Assembly (NCBI RefSeq): GCF_003751635.1
Contig: NZ_RJVI01000001.1
Coordinates: 536,726 to 600,725, forward strand
Direction: 5' to 3'
DNA length: 64,000 nt
Origin: Inmirania thermothiophila
GTDB lineage: Bacteria; Pseudomonadota; Gammaproteobacteria; DSM-100275
The stretch's first letter is position 1. Each line of letters opens with the position of its first letter. Position numbers and translations under genes: made by a program. Positions 51,785 to 61,372 of this stretch are shown piece by piece. The notes beneath the pieces are model-generated. The model made no database searches. It was given only the letters and a program-made list of their open reading frames with translations, and was not told where the DNA came from.

Positions 51785-54367
51785 TTACCCCGTGTTGCGC
51801 CCCGCCGCGGCGGCGCGGCTCGCTGCGGCCAGCCGCCGGCCGCAGGCGCGCACCGCGCGCGCCATCTCCGCGCCGCTCTGGAAGCGCGCCTGCGGCGTCT
51901 TGGCGAGCGCCTTGGCGAGCAGCTCGTCGATGCAGGGCGGCAGGCGCGGGTTGAGCCGCGAGGGCGGCCGGTGGGGCTCGTGGGTGATCTTGTACATGAG
52001 GCCGGTCATGGAGTCGGCGCGGAAGGGCAGCTCCCCGGTGAGGAGCTGGTAGAGCATGACGCCGAGGGAGAACAGGTCCGAGCGCCCGTCCACCCGCTGC
52101 CCCGCCACCTGCTCCGGCGACATGTAGGCGGGCGTGCCGAGGACGGTGCCGGTGCGGGTGCGGCTGGCGTCGGTGATGCGCGCGATACCGAAGTCGGTGA
52201 GCTTCACGAGGCCGCTGCGCGGCTCGAAGACGATGTTGCCCGGCTTGATGTCGCGGTGCACCACGTGGTGGCGATGGGCGTAGTCGAGGGCCTCGGCCGC
52301 CTTGACCGCGATGTGCAGGGCCACCGCCGGCGGCAGCAGGCGGCCGCGGCGGGTGAAGACGGTGAGGTCGCGCCCCTCCAGGTACTCCATGGCGATGTAG
52401 GCGAGGTCGTGCTCCTCGCCCACATCATAGATGGTCACGATGTTGGGGTGGTTGAGCCGCCCCGCGGTCTCGGCCTCGCGGAAGAAGCGCGCCTTGACCT
52501 CGGCGAGCTCGTCCGGTTCGAACTCCTGCGCCAGGGGCAGGGTCTTGATCGCGACGATGCGGTTGATGCGCGGGTCGCGGCCGCGGTAGACCACGCCCAT
52601 GGCGCCCCGGCCCAGGACCTCCTCCACCACGTAGCGGCCCAGCATGGGCTTCTGCACCCCCTCGGTGTCCAGGAGGAGCGGCCCCGAGGAGCCGCCGGTG
52701 GTGGCGGCGCCGGCGAGCCCCAGCTCCGCCGCCGACTCGAGCTGGCGCGTCTTCTCGATGCGCTCGGCGATGTCGCGAAAGCCCCCGTCGTGCCCGGCCA
52801 TGTACTCGTAGACCGCGCGCGCCTTGGCGAACTGGCGCTTGCGCTCGTAGTCAAGGGCGAGGTTGTAGAGGAGGTCCATGGTCTCGCCGTCGAGCCGGCA
52901 CTTGCGCAGCCGCTCGAAGGCGAGGTCGAGCTGCCCTTGGCCCTGGAGGGCGACCCCCAGCATGCGGTTGGTCTCGGACCACTCCCCCTCCGAGATCCAG
53001 CGGCCCCCGATGCCGGCACCCAGCCGGTGGAGGGCGAGCCCGGTCTGCGCGGCAAGGAGCACCAGCGCCGCCCCCGCGAGGGGCAGCCAGGTCTCGCGCA
53101 CGGCGAGCAGCAGCAGCTCGGCATCGAGCACCACGTTGACGAGGACCACGGTGAGGACCCAGCCGGCGACGACGCCCGTGCGCGGCAGCACCGCCACCGC
53201 CACCAGCAGGGCGAGGAGGAGGGCGCCGTGGCGCAGGGTCGGCGCGGCCGGCGGCTCGCGGAACCAGGCGCCGGCGAGCAGGGCCTCGGTGGCCGCGGCG
53301 GTGGCCACCGCCGCGGGCAGCCGCCCCGCCGGGGTCGGGGCCGGCGCCACCCCCGGGAGCCCGCCGAGGCCGAGGACCACGGCGCGCCCGCGCAGCACGG
53401 CCGGCGGCCGGCCCGAAAGCAGCGCCGCCGCCGAGATCACCGGGACCGAGGCCGCCGCACCCCAGTGCGGCAGGACGAGTCCCTGGACGGGTTCGAGCGG
53501 GCGGCCGCCGAGGGTGACGCGTTCCGGGTCGGCGCCGCGGGGCCCGCCCCCGTCGGCGGCGAGCGCGAGGGCGAGGGGCACGGTGGCGAGCCGCAGCCCC
53601 CCGACCTCCACCCCCAGCGGCAGCCGCCGCCACTGCGGCGGGACCACGCCCACGGCGCGCACGGCGGCGGCGAGTGCCTCGGGCAGCGGGGCGAGGCCGC
53701 CGATGCCGGGCAGCGGCGCGTCGCCGCCGAGGGCGTGGGCGGCGAGCCCCGCCGCCGGCGGCGCCTCCCCCGGGGTGAGCGCGAGCACCAGCGGCGGGGG
53801 GCCGCCGAGGCGCGCCGCGAGGGCGTCCTCGCCGCGGCTCGGGGCGGTGGCGGCGAGCCGGGCCAGCCGCTGCAGGCGTGCCGGCAGCCCATCGGCGAGG
53901 CCGCCCTCGCGCAGCAGGCGGCGGGCGGCGGCGAGGCGCGGGTCGCCGTCTCCGTCCTCCAGGGTCCTGCCGAGACCGCGCAGGGCGCGCGCGGCGCGGG
54001 CGAGCGCGGCCTCGTCGAGCTCGGCGAGCAGGCGCTGCAGGTGGCGGGCCTCGGGGGGCGGGGCGGGGGCCGCCGCCGGCACGAGGTCGGCGACGGCGGC
54101 GGCCCCGGCGGCGGCGATGCGCTCGAGGAGGGCGGCGTGGACGCCGGGGCTCCAGGGCGGCGGCCCGAGGGCGGCGACGGTGTCGGCGTCCACCAGGACC
54201 GCGGCGGTGTGCGCCGCGGTGGGCGGCGGGCGCAGGCGCTGGGCGAGGTCGTAGACTGCGCCCTCGAGGGCCTGCCCCCAGGGCGAGAGGGCGGCGACGA
54301 GGGCGGCGAGCCCCGCCGCCAGGGCCGCGAACCACGCCTCCCCCCCGAGCCGCCGTGCGCGCCTCAC
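51785..54367 (-). CDS. CHASE2-domain membrane serine/threonine protein kinase
   Basis: The 860-residue protein has an N-terminal anchor, a CHASE2 periplasmic sensor (about 15-375), three membrane helices (about 380-445), a helical TPR-like linker (about 465-540) and a C-terminal Hanks-type kinase (about 579-834). The kinase has GRGAMGVVYRG, catalytic Lys608, HRDIKPGN with Asp706 and the DFG at 725-727. The GTG at 54367 is favoured over a TTG (54400) because GGGGGG precedes it. It heads the kinase-PP2C-FHA operon. An AT-rich stretch upstream (54401-54457) probably holds the promoter. Confidence 0.88.
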   Translation of the reverse strand: MRRARRLGGEAWFAALAAGLAALVAALSPWGQALEGAVYDLAQRLRPPPTAAHTAAVLVDADTVAALGPPPWSPGVHAALLERIAAAGAAAVADLVPAAAPAPPPEARHLQRLLAELDEAALARAARALRGLGRTLEDGDGDPRLAAARRLLREGGLADGLPARLQRLARLAATAPSRGEDALAARLGGPPPLVLALTPGEAPPAAGLAAHALGGDAPLPGIGGLAPLPEALAAAVRAVGVVPPQWRRLPLGVEVGGLRLATVPLALALAADGGGPRGADPERVTLGGRPLEPVQGLVLPHWGAAASVPVISAAALLSGRPPAVLRGRAVVLGLGGLPGVAPAPTPAGRLPAAVATAAATEALLAGAWFREPPAAPTLRHGALLLALLVAVAVLPRTGVVAGWVLTVVLVNVVLDAELLLLAVRETWLPLAGAALVLLAAQTGLALHRLGAGIGGRWISEGEWSETNRMLGVALQGQGQLDLAFERLRKCRLDGETMDLLYNLALDYERKRQFAKARAVYEYMAGHDGGFRDIAERIEKTRQLESAAELGLAGAATTGGSSGPLLLDTEGVQKPMLGRYVVEEVLGRGAMGVVYRGRDPRINRIVAIKTLPLAQEFEPDELAEVKARFFREAETAGRLNHPNIVTIYDVGEEHDLAYIAMEYLEGRDLTVFTRRGRLLPPAVALHIAVKAAEALDYAHRHHVVHRDIKPGNIVFEPRSGLVKLTDFGIARITDASRTRTGTVLGTPAYMSPEQVAGQRVDGRSDLFSLGVMLYQLLTGELPFRADSMTGLMYKITHEPHRPPSRLNPRLPPCIDELLAKALAKTPQARFQSGAEMARAVRACGRRLAAASRAAAAGRNTG

Positions 54368-54433
54368 TGCCCCCCGAGCCCCCGCATCATGAGCCGGCAA
54401 AGCACATCGTTCCGATTCAATTCTTCTATCTTT

Positions 54434-54446
54434 TTCCGGCCCGGAA
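54434..54446. promoter_or_regulatory. Palindrome in the AT-rich gap before the kinase gene
   Basis: TTCCGGCCCGGAA is a perfect 13-base palindrome within the gap between lipA and the CHASE2 kinase gene. On the minus strand it is followed by AAAAAG and an A/T-rich tract reading into the kinase gene. It could be an operator. It is not a terminator for lipA because the run after the stem is A, not T. Confidence 0.35.
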
Positions 54447-54457
54447 CCGGACCGGGT

Positions 54458-55414
54458 TCACACTTCGTCGCCCTCCGCGGCCTGGGCCTCGGCGTGGTAG
54501 GAGGAGCGCACCAGGGGGCCGGCGGCGACGCTGCGGAAGCCCATGGCGCGGCCCTCGCGGGCGAGCGCGGCGAACTCGTCCGGGTGGACGTAGCGGCGCA
54601 CCGGCAGGTGGTGCAGGGTGGGCTGCAGGTACTGGCCGAGGGTGAGCATCTCGCAGCCGTGCGTCCGCAGGTCGCGCATCACCGCGAGCACCTCCTCGAG
54701 GGTCTCGCCGAGGCCCAGCATCAGCCCCGACTTGGTGGGGACCCCGGGGTGGCGGGCCTTGAACCGCGCCAGCAGGCGCAGGGAGGTGGCGTAGTCGGCG
54801 CCGGGGCGCACCTCGCGGTAGAGGCGCGGCACCGTCTCCAGGTTGTGGTTGAAGACGTCCGGGGGGGCCGCGGAGAGCGCCTCGAGGGCGCGTTCCTGGC
54901 GGCCGCGGAAGTCCGGCACCAGGACCTCCACCCGGATCCCCGGGCTCGCCTCGCGCACCGCCTGCACGCAGGCCGCGAAGTGGGCGGCGCCGCCGTCGCG
55001 CAGGTCGTCGCGGTCGACGGAGGTGATGACCACGTAGCGCAGCCCCATCGCGACCACGGTCTCGGCGAGCTGGCGCGGCTCCGCGGGATCGAGCGGCGCG
55101 GGCCGGCCGTGGGCCACGTCGCAGAAGGGGCAGCGCCGGGTGCAGACGTCGCCCATGATCATGAAGGTGGCGGTGCCGCCCGAGAAACACTCGCCGAGGT
55201 TGGGGCAGGAGGCCTCCTCGCAGACGGTGTGGAGGTGGTGCCGGCGCAGGATCCCCTTGAGGCGCTCGACGCTGCCGCCCACGGGGGCGCGGACGCGGAT
55301 CCAGGAGGGCTTGCGCAGGGGGCGCGCGGTGGGCTCGATGCGCACCGGCAGGCGCGCGGTCTTGGCCGCGCCCTTCTCGCGCAGCGGGGGGGAGGCGGGG
55401 CGCTCGCGGCTCAT
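54458..55414 (-). CDS. lipA: Lipoyl synthase
   Basis: LipA inserts two sulfurs into octanoyl-protein to make lipoyl groups, using radical SAM chemistry. The 318-residue protein has the auxiliary cluster [12 protein letters not shown] (about 64-75), the radical-SAM CTRRCPFC (about 90-97) and the C-terminal RSSYHAE motif. It is coupled to lipB by a 4-base overlap. GcvH from this window is one client. Confidence 0.97.
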   Translation of the reverse strand: MSRERPASPPLREKGAAKTARLPVRIEPTARPLRKPSWIRVRAPVGGSVERLKGILRRHHLHTVCEEASCPNLGECFSGGTATFMIMGDVCTRRCPFCDVAHGRPAPLDPAEPRQLAETVVAMGLRYVVITSVDRDDLRDGGAAHFAACVQAVREASPGIRVEVLVPDFRGRQERALEALSAAPPDVFNHNLETVPRLYREVRPGADYATSLRLLARFKARHPGVPTKSGLMLGLGETLEEVLAVMRDLRTHGCEMLTLGQYLQPTLHHLPVRRYVHPDEFAALAREGRAMGFRSVAAGPLVRSSYHAEAQAAEGDEV

Positions 55415-56064
55415 GCGGGGATCTCCAGGCGGGGGGCGGCCGGCACCGGTTCGAGGCCGAGGCGGCGGGCGAGGACGTCGGCGAGGACGGCGGCGACGCG
55501 ATCCGGGTCGGCGGGGCCGCCGAGGTCGGCCACCTGCGTCACCTCGAGGCCGGGGTGGCCGCAGGGGTCGATGCGGCGGAAGGGGGCGAGGTCCATGGCG
55601 ACGTTGAGGGCGAGGCCGTGGTAGCTGCGGCCGCGCCGCACCCGCAGGCCCAGGGAGGCGATCTTGCGTCCGTCCACGTAGACCCCCGGGGCCCCCTCGC
55701 GGCGCGCGCCGCGGATGTCCCAGAGCGCCAGCGCCTCCATCACCGCCTCCTCGAGGCAGCGGACGAGCCCCCTGACCCCGAGCCCCAGCCGCGCGAGGTC
55801 GAGGAGCAGGTAGGCCACCACCTGCCCCGGCCCGTGGTAGGTGACCTGGCCGCCGCGGTCGGTGCGCACCACCGGGATGCCGCCGGCGTCGCGCACGTGC
55901 GCCTCGCGGCCGGCGAGCCCGAGGGTGTAGACCGGGGGATGTTCCAGCAGCCACAGCTCGTCGTCGGTGGTGCCGGTGCGGGCGGCGGTGAAGGCCTGCA
56001 TGCGCCGCCAGGCGGCCTCGTAGGGTACGCGGCCGAGGCGCCGCACCTGCAGGGTCGCGCTCAC
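55411..56064 (-). CDS. lipB: Octanoyl-[GcvH]:protein transferase LipB
   Basis: LipB moves octanoyl from acyl carrier protein to lipoyl domains. The 217-residue protein has [25 protein letters not shown] with Lys about 146, and [11 protein letters not shown] with catalytic Cys. The start is GTG (56064), overlapping the ybeD stop by 4 bases; an in-frame upstream codon would give a much longer form without family support. The ybeD-lipB-lipA order is conserved. Confidence 0.95.
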   Translation of the reverse strand: MSATLQVRRLGRVPYEAAWRRMQAFTAARTGTTDDELWLLEHPPVYTLGLAGREAHVRDAGGIPVVRTDRGGQVTYHGPGQVVAYLLLDLARLGLGVRGLVRCLEEAVMEALALWDIRGARREGAPGVYVDGRKIASLGLRVRRGRSYHGLALNVAMDLAPFRRIDPCGHPGLEVTQVADLGGPADPDRVAAVLADVLARRLGLEPVPAAPRLEIPA

Positions 56065-56330
56065 AGCAGCATGAGCACGCGCTCGCTGGCGTGCAGGGCC
56101 TGGTAGAGGCTGTCGAGCTGGAGGCGGCTGCGCGCCTCGACGCGCACCGTCACCGCCAGGTAGCGGCCCTCCTGGCTGGTGCGGGTGGAGACCGCCTCCG
56201 GGGGGATCTCGCCCACGATCTCGCGGCAGATGGCGAGCACGTGCTCCAGGAAGTCGCCCCCCGCGGCCCCGATCACCTTGACCGGGAACTCGCACGGGAA
56301 CTGCAGGGGGCTGTCCTGGTCGCTGCGCAT
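56061..56330 (-). CDS. ybeD: YbeD/DUF493 family protein
   Basis: The 89-residue protein has the ferredoxin-like (ACT-like) fold pattern: [54 protein letters not shown] and a C-terminal VLMLL. Function is unknown; it is regularly encoded between dacA and lipB in gammaproteobacteria. The ATG at 56330 fits the family length of 85-95. It ends in a 4-base overlap with lipB. Confidence 0.92.
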   Translation of the reverse strand: MRSDQDSPLQFPCEFPVKVIGAAGGDFLEHVLAICREIVGEIPPEAVSTRTSQEGRYLAVTVRVEARSRLQLDSLYQALHASERVLMLL

Positions 56331-56374
56331 GGCCTGCTCCTCTCGCGCACCCCCGGGCGCGCCCGTCTGCGTCC

Positions 56375-57250
56375 TCAGCCGGCCTCGCCGCGGCGCACCG
56401 CCTCCCGATAGGCATCGTACAGGGCCCAGGCGCGGGCGAAAAGCGGACCCGGGCGGCCGTCGCCGACGGGGCGGCCGTCGAGACGCACCACGGGCAGCAG
56501 CTCGCGGGTGGAGCTGCTGATCCAGATCTCCTCGGCGCCGGCGAGGCGCGCCGCCGGCAGCGGCTCCTCGCGGCAGGGCAGCCCCGCCTCGCGCAGGAGT
56601 TCCAGCACCAGGTCGCGGGTGATGCCGGGGAGCATGTGCTCCCCCTTGGGGGGCGTGCGCACGACGCCGTCCGCGACCACGAAGACGTTGCTCGCCGAGC
56701 CCTCGCTGACGAGCCCGTCGCGCACCAGCAGGGCCTCGTCGGCGCCGAGTTCGGCCGCCTGCTGCCGCGCGAGGACGTTGGCGAGCAGCGTGATGGCCTT
56801 GACGTGGCACCACCGCCAGCGGATGTCGGGCAGGGTCACCACCACCGCGCCTCGTGCCCGCAGGGCGCCGGCGTCGGCGAGCGGCGAGGGCAGGACGAGG
56901 ACGGTGGGGCGGGGCTCGGCGGGGAAGGCGTGGTCGCGCCGGGGCGCCGGGCCGCGGGTGACCTGCAGGTAGAGGGCGAGGTCGCCGCCGCCGCCCTCGT
57001 GGACCGCCTCGGCGAGGAGCTCGCGCCAGCGGGCCCGCGGCAGGGGGTTGGCGAGGCGGATGTGGCCGAGGCTCGCCTCGAGCCGGTCCAGGTGCTGCTC
57101 CAGCCGCAGCGGCCGCCCGCCGTAGACGGGGATGACCTCGTAGACGCCGTCGCCGAAGAGGAAGCCGCGGTCGAGGACGGAGACCCGCGCCTGCGCCAGC
57201 GGCAGCCAGCGGCCGTCGAGCCAGCAGCGCCCGGGGGGGGGCTCGGTCAC
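56375..57250 (-). CDS. dat: D-amino acid aminotransferase-like PLP enzyme (class IV)
   Basis: The 291-residue class IV aminotransferase has [14 protein letters not shown] (about 25-38), the PLP Lys in [17 protein letters not shown] (about 150), [21 protein letters not shown] and [13 protein letters not shown]. Fold-type IV includes D-alanine and branched-chain aminotransferases and ADC lyase; the position between dacA and ybeD matches the gene called dat in Pseudomonas-type clusters. It may supply D-Ala or D-Glu. The GTG start overlaps the dacA stop by 4 bases. Confidence 0.88.
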   Translation of the reverse strand: MTEPPPGRCWLDGRWLPLAQARVSVLDRGFLFGDGVYEVIPVYGGRPLRLEQHLDRLEASLGHIRLANPLPRARWRELLAEAVHEGGGGDLALYLQVTRGPAPRRDHAFPAEPRPTVLVLPSPLADAGALRARGAVVVTLPDIRWRWCHVKAITLLANVLARQQAAELGADEALLVRDGLVSEGSASNVFVVADGVVRTPPKGEHMLPGITRDLVLELLREAGLPCREEPLPAARLAGAEEIWISSSTRELLPVVRLDGRPVGDGRPGPLFARAWALYDAYREAVRRGEAG

Positions 57251-58389
57251 TGGAACCACAGCCGCACCTCGTCGATGAGCCGCTGGGCGAGGCCGCCGAG
57301 GGGCACGTCGGCGAGCGCCACCAGCGGCCGCTCGGCCAGGGTCTCGCCGCCGAGCCGCACCCGCACCGTGCCGAGGCGCTGGCCCTTGCGGGCGGGGGCG
57401 GTGACGGCGGTGCCGTCGAGGGCCATCTCGGCCTCGAGCTGCTCGTAGGCCCCGCGCGGGATGGTGACGTAGAGGTCCTCGGCGAGCCCGAGGCCCACGG
57501 TGGGCCGTGCGCCCTTCCAGACCCGCGCCTCGGTGAGGGGCTTGCCGGCGGCGTAGAGGCGGTGGGTCTCGAAGAAGCGGAAGCCGTAGTTGAGCAGGGC
57601 CTGGCTCGCCTCGGTGCGGGCCTCGTCGCTGCGCGTGCCCAGCACCACCGAGATCAGCCGCATGGGGCCGCGCCGGGCCGAGGCCACGAGGGAGTAGCCG
57701 GCGCTCTCGGTGTGGCCGGTCTTGATGCCGTCGACGCTGCCGTCGCGCCACAGCAGCCGGTTGCGGTTGTACTGGCGGATGCCGTTGTACTCGTAGACGC
57801 GCTCCTTGAACCATGCGTACTCGCGCGGGAAGTCGCGGATCAGGGCGCGGGCGAGGAGGGCGATGTCGCGCGCGGTCATGTAGTGCTCGGGGTCGGGCAG
57901 CCCGGTGGCGTTGACGAAGTGGCTGCCGGTGAGGCCGAGCTCGGCGGCGGTGCGGTTCATGAGGTCGGCGAAGGCGGCTTCGGTGCCGGCGACCTGCTCG
58001 GCCAGGGCGACGCTGGCGTCGTTGCCCGACTGCACGATGAGGCCCATGAGGAGCTCGCGCACGGTGACCTTGGTGCCGACCTCGATGAACATGCGCGAGC
58101 CCGGCGTGCGCCAGGCCTTCTCGCTCACCGTCACCGCGTCGTCGAGGCGGATGCGGCCGGCGGCGATCTCGCGCAGGACCACGTAGGTGGTCATCACCTT
58201 GGTGATGCTGGCCGGCTCTACGCGGGCCTCGGGCTCGCGCGCGGCGAGGACGCGGCCGCTGTCGAAGTCCATGAGCAGGTAGCTTCGCGCCTCGAGCGCG
58301 GGCGGGGCGGGCACCGGCGGCGCCGCCGCCCGCAGCGCGGGCGCGGCGAGCGCGGCGACGAGGGCGATGAGGATGACGATCGCAGGCAT
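57247..58389 (-). CDS. dacA: D-alanyl-D-alanine carboxypeptidase (PBP5/6 type)
   Basis: DacA trims the terminal D-Ala of peptidoglycan pentapeptides. The 380-residue protein has a signal peptide (1 to about 23), the active-site SITK (Ser61, Lys64), SGN (121-123) and KTG (223-225), and a C-terminal amphipathic membrane-anchoring helix ([11 protein letters not shown]). The ATG at 58389 is chosen for the clean signal peptide over an earlier in-frame ATG (58440). It overlaps dat by 4 bases. Confidence 0.95.
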   Translation of the reverse strand: MPAIVILIALVAALAAPALRAAAPPVPAPPALEARSYLLMDFDSGRVLAAREPEARVEPASITKVMTTYVVLREIAAGRIRLDDAVTVSEKAWRTPGSRMFIEVGTKVTVRELLMGLIVQSGNDASVALAEQVAGTEAAFADLMNRTAAELGLTGSHFVNATGLPDPEHYMTARDIALLARALIRDFPREYAWFKERVYEYNGIRQYNRNRLLWRDGSVDGIKTGHTESAGYSLVASARRGPMRLISVVLGTRSDEARTEASQALLNYGFRFFETHRLYAAGKPLTEARVWKGARPTVGLGLAEDLYVTIPRGAYEQLEAEMALDGTAVTAPARKGQRLGTVRVRLGGETLAERPLVALADVPLGGLAQRLIDEVRLWFQ

Positions 58390-58466
58390 GGCGGTCCGAT
58401 GCTTCCGGGATTGGACGGGCGGAACGTGGCCGCGCCGCATTGTAGCGCAGGCCCGCCCGGCGCCGC

Positions 58467-59276
58467 CTACTCGATCACCACGCGGACCGACTCGAGGCCG
58501 ATGCGGGCGAGGCGTTCGGCCAGGGCGTCGGCCTCCTCGACGCCGGCGAGCGGGCCGATGCGGACGCGGAAGAGGGCGTCGGCGGCGCCGGTGACCCGCC
58601 CCACCTCCACCGGTTCCCGCACCAGGACCTCGAGGCGCCGGCGCAGCAGCTCGGCGTTGCGGCGGCTGACGAAGGCGCCGGCCTGGAGGTAGAGCCGCAC
58701 CGGCGGCGGCGCCGGCGCGGCGGCGGCGACCGGCTCCGGCGGCTGCGGCGCGGCCGCGGCCGACGCCGGGGCCGCCCCGGGGGTGAGGGCCTCGACCTCC
58801 ACGAGGGCGGTCCCCTTGTCGGCGAAGCCGAGCCGGAGCGCGGCGGCGTAGGAGAGGTCGATGATGCGGTTGCGCCGGAACGGGCCGCGGTCGTTGACCC
58901 GCACCACCACGCTGCGGCCGTTCTCGAGGTTGGTCACCCGCACGTAGGTGGGCAGCGGCAGGGTGCGGTGGGCGGCGGTCATCGCGTACATGTCGTAGGG
59001 CTCGCCGCTGGCGGTGCGCCGGCCGTGGAACTTGCGCCCGTACCAGGAGGCGATGCCGCGCTCGCGATAGCCCTCGGCGCTCGCCAGGACGTGGTAGCGC
59101 CGCCCTTCGACCACGTAGCTGTCGGGGTTGCCGTAGGGGCTGCGCGGCTCGGCCCGCGGCACCGCCTCGGCCACCGCCGAGAGGTCGGGCGCCCGCGCCG
59201 GGGGGCCGTCGTGGCGCACCAGGGCGCTGCAGCCGCCGAGCAGGAGCAGCAGCGCCGGCAGCAGCCGCGCCCTCAT
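58467..59276 (-). CDS. rlpA: Septal ring lytic transglycosylase RlpA
   Basis: RlpA cleaves denuded glycan strands. The 269-residue lipoprotein has the lipobox with Cys16 in LLLLLGGCSAL, a double-psi beta-barrel (about 65-165; ASWYGRKFHGRRTASGEPYDMYAMTAAHRTLP with the catalytic Asp/Glu region and VRVNDRGPF), and a C-terminal SPOR domain (about 192-269) that targets denuded glycans at the septum. It overlaps mltB by 4 bases, in the conserved mrdA-rodA-mltB-rlpA-dacA cluster. Confidence 0.95.
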   Translation of the reverse strand: MRARLLPALLLLLGGCSALVRHDGPPARAPDLSAVAEAVPRAEPRSPYGNPDSYVVEGRRYHVLASAEGYRERGIASWYGRKFHGRRTASGEPYDMYAMTAAHRTLPLPTYVRVTNLENGRSVVVRVNDRGPFRRNRIIDLSYAAALRLGFADKGTALVEVEALTPGAAPASAAAAPQPPEPVAAAAPAPPPVRLYLQAGAFVSRRNAELLRRRLEVLVREPVEVGRVTGAADALFRVRIGPLAGVEEADALAERLARIGLESVRVVIE

Positions 59277-60244
59277 CGCCGGGCCTGGCGCTGCAGCCGC
59301 CCCCGCACGGCCTCGGCCAGCTCGTGGACGGCCATGGCGTAGAGGGGGCTGCGGTTGTAGCGGGTGATGACGCGGAAGTTGGTGAAGACGAGCACCGGCT
59401 GCGCCTCGCCGGCGAGCAGGATGAGGGCCGCGGGCTCGTCGTCGTCCACCGCGCCGAGGGGCTCGACGCCGGCGCGCCGGAGCGCCCCGGCGCTGCGCGC
59501 GAGGTGCAGGTCGGGGTCGAGCAGCGAGGCGAAGTCGCCGGTCACGCGCACCGGCATCGCCACCGGGCCGCCGCGGCGCCAGCCGTGGCGGGCGAGGTAG
59601 TTGCCGATGCTGCCGAGGGCGTCCGGCAGCGACCACAGGTCGCGGTCGCCGTCGCCGTCGAAGTCCACGGCGTAGCGGCGGTAGCTGCTGGGGATGAACT
59701 GGGGCGGCCCCATGGCGCCGGCGTAGGAGCCGGTGACCGCCGCCGGGTCGATGCCGGTCTCGCGTGCGAGCAGCAGGAACTGCTCGAGCTCGCGGCGGAA
59801 GAACGCCGCCCGCGGCGGCCACGCGAAGGCCAGCGTCGAGAGGGCGTCGAGGACGCGGTAGCCCCCGCGGTGGCGCCCATAGCGGGTCTCGACCCCGAGG
59901 ATGGCGACCACCACCGCGGGGTCGACCCCGTAGCGCGCCTCCACCTCCCCGAGCAGGCCGCGGTTGGCGGCCCAGAAGCGCGCCCCTTCCTCGATCCGCG
60001 CCTCGTTGACGAAGATCGGCCGGTAGTCGCGCCAGGGCCGGGCCTCGGCCGGGCGCGCGATGGCGTCGAGGATGCGCTGCTCGAGGCGCACGCCGGCGAA
60101 GAGCGCCGCGAGGCGGTCGCGGTCGAAGCCGTGCTCGCGCACCATGCGCTCGAGGAAGGTCTCGAGCCCGGGGAACTCGGCCGGGGCGGCGCCGGCGCCG
60201 GCGGCGGCGAGGAGGAGGACGGCGGCGAGGCTGCGGCGGGCCAT
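59273..60244 (-). CDS. mltB: Membrane-bound lytic murein transglycosylase B
   Basis: MltB cleaves peptidoglycan glycan strands with anhydro-MurNAc ends. The 323-residue protein has an N-terminal signal, catalytic Glu119 in GVETRYGRHRGGY, AGAMGPPQFIPSSYRRYAVDFDGDGDRDLW and VFTNFRVITRYNRSPLYAMAVHELA. The signal peptide lacks a clear lipobox cysteine, so this copy is probably secreted rather than lipid anchored. It lies 3 bases after rodA and overlaps rlpA. The released anhydro-muropeptides feed the amgK-murU recycling genes. Confidence 0.95.
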   Translation of the reverse strand: MARRSLAAVLLLAAAGAGAAPAEFPGLETFLERMVREHGFDRDRLAALFAGVRLEQRILDAIARPAEARPWRDYRPIFVNEARIEEGARFWAANRGLLGEVEARYGVDPAVVVAILGVETRYGRHRGGYRVLDALSTLAFAWPPRAAFFRRELEQFLLLARETGIDPAAVTGSYAGAMGPPQFIPSSYRRYAVDFDGDGDRDLWSLPDALGSIGNYLARHGWRRGGPVAMPVRVTGDFASLLDPDLHLARSAGALRRAGVEPLGAVDDDEPAALILLAGEAQPVLVFTNFRVITRYNRSPLYAMAVHELAEAVRGRLQRQARR

Positions 60245-60247
60245 GGG

Positions 60248-61372
60248 TCAGGGGGCGAGGAGGCGGCGGTGGCTCTGCACGGCGCTGAGGATACCGAAGC
60301 CGGCCATGAGCGTCACCATGGAGGTGCCCCCGAAGCTCACCAGGGGCAGCGGCAGCCCGACCACGGGCAGCAGCCCCGAGACCATGCCGATGTTGACGAA
60401 GACGTAGACGAAGAAGGTGAGCACCAGGGCCCCGGCGAGCAGGCGCGAGAAGGCGTCCTGGGCGCGGGCGGCGATGGCCAGCCCGCGCCAGGCGATGAGC
60501 AGGTAGAGGCCGATGAGCGCGAGCTCCCCGGCCAGCCCCAGCTCCTCGCCCAGCACGGCGAAGATGAAGTCGGTGGAGCGCTCGGGCAGGAACTCCAGGT
60601 GCGACTGGGTGCCCGCGAGCCAGCCCTTGCCGTAGATGCCGCCCGAGCCGATGGCGATCTTGGACTGGATGATGTGGTAGCCCGCGCCCAGCGGGTCGGA
60701 CTCGGGGTCGAGGAAGGTCCGCACCCGCTGGCGCTGGTACTCGTGCATGAAGTGCCAGGCGAGGGGCGCCCCCGCCGCCGCCGCCAGCGCCCCCCCCAGC
60801 ATCCAGCGCCACGGCAGCCCGGCGAGGAAGAGGGCGGCGAGGCCCGACGCCCCCACCAGCAGCCCGGTGCCGAGGTCGGGCTGGCGCACGATGAGCGCCA
60901 CCGGAAGCGCGATCAGGGCCAGGGCGGCGAGGACGTGGCGCGGCGCCGGCGGCAGCGGGCGGTCGGCGAGAAAGCGCGCCACCATCATGGGCAGGGCGAT
61001 CTTCATGAGCTCCGAGGGCTGGAAGCGGAACAGCCCGAGGTCGAGCCAGCGCTGCGCCCCCTTGCCCACCTCGCCGGCCGCGAGCACCGCCACCAGGAGG
61101 CCCAGGGTCAGGACGTAGGCGAGGGGGGCGGCGGCGCGCAGGTGGCGGGGCGGGACCTGCGCCGCGGCGAGGAAGACGGCGAAGGCGACGCCGAGGCGCA
61201 CGAGCTGCCGGCGCACCACCTCCAGGTCCTCGCCCGAGGCGGAGTAGAGGACGAGGAGCCCGTAGGCGGCGACCAGCGCCAGCAGCCCCAGCAGCGCGCC
61301 GTCGATGCGCAGCAGCCGCCTTGCGCCGGCGAGCAAAAAGAGCAGGAGCTCGGCGGCCGCCCCGCCCCTCAC
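60248..61372 (-). CDS. rodA: Rod shape glycosyltransferase RodA
   Basis: RodA is the SEDS peptidoglycan polymerase working with PBP2. The 374-residue protein has about ten membrane segments and motifs LGLFRFQPSELMKIALPM, RQPDLGTGLLVGASGLA, HEYQRQRVRTFLDPESDPLGAGYHIIQSKIAIGSGG and PLVSFGGTSMVTLMAGFGIL. It starts at GTG (61372), overlapping mrdA by 4 bases. It comes from the same transcript as mreC-mreD-mrdA. Confidence 0.96.
   Translation of the reverse strand: MRGGAAAELLLFLLAGARRLLRIDGALLGLLALVAAYGLLVLYSASGEDLEVVRRQLVRLGVAFAVFLAAAQVPPRHLRAAAPLAYVLTLGLLVAVLAAGEVGKGAQRWLDLGLFRFQPSELMKIALPMMVARFLADRPLPPAPRHVLAALALIALPVALIVRQPDLGTGLLVGASGLAALFLAGLPWRWMLGGALAAAAGAPLAWHFMHEYQRQRVRTFLDPESDPLGAGYHIIQSKIAIGSGGIYGKGWLAGTQSHLEFLPERSTDFIFAVLGEELGLAGELALIGLYLLIAWRGLAIAARAQDAFSRLLAGALVLTFFVYVFVNIGMVSGLLPVVGLPLPLVSFGGTSMVTLMAGFGILSAVQSHRRLLAP

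Noticed and set aside
50260-54367. Type VI secretion PpkA/PppA/Fha assignment
   Set aside because: Kinase, phosphatase and FHA are present, but the kinase has a CHASE2 sensor and no T6SS structural gene is in the window.
54430-54457. Intrinsic terminator for lipA
   Set aside because: The hairpin is followed on the lipA strand by an A-run rather than a T-run; treated as an operator-like palindrome instead.
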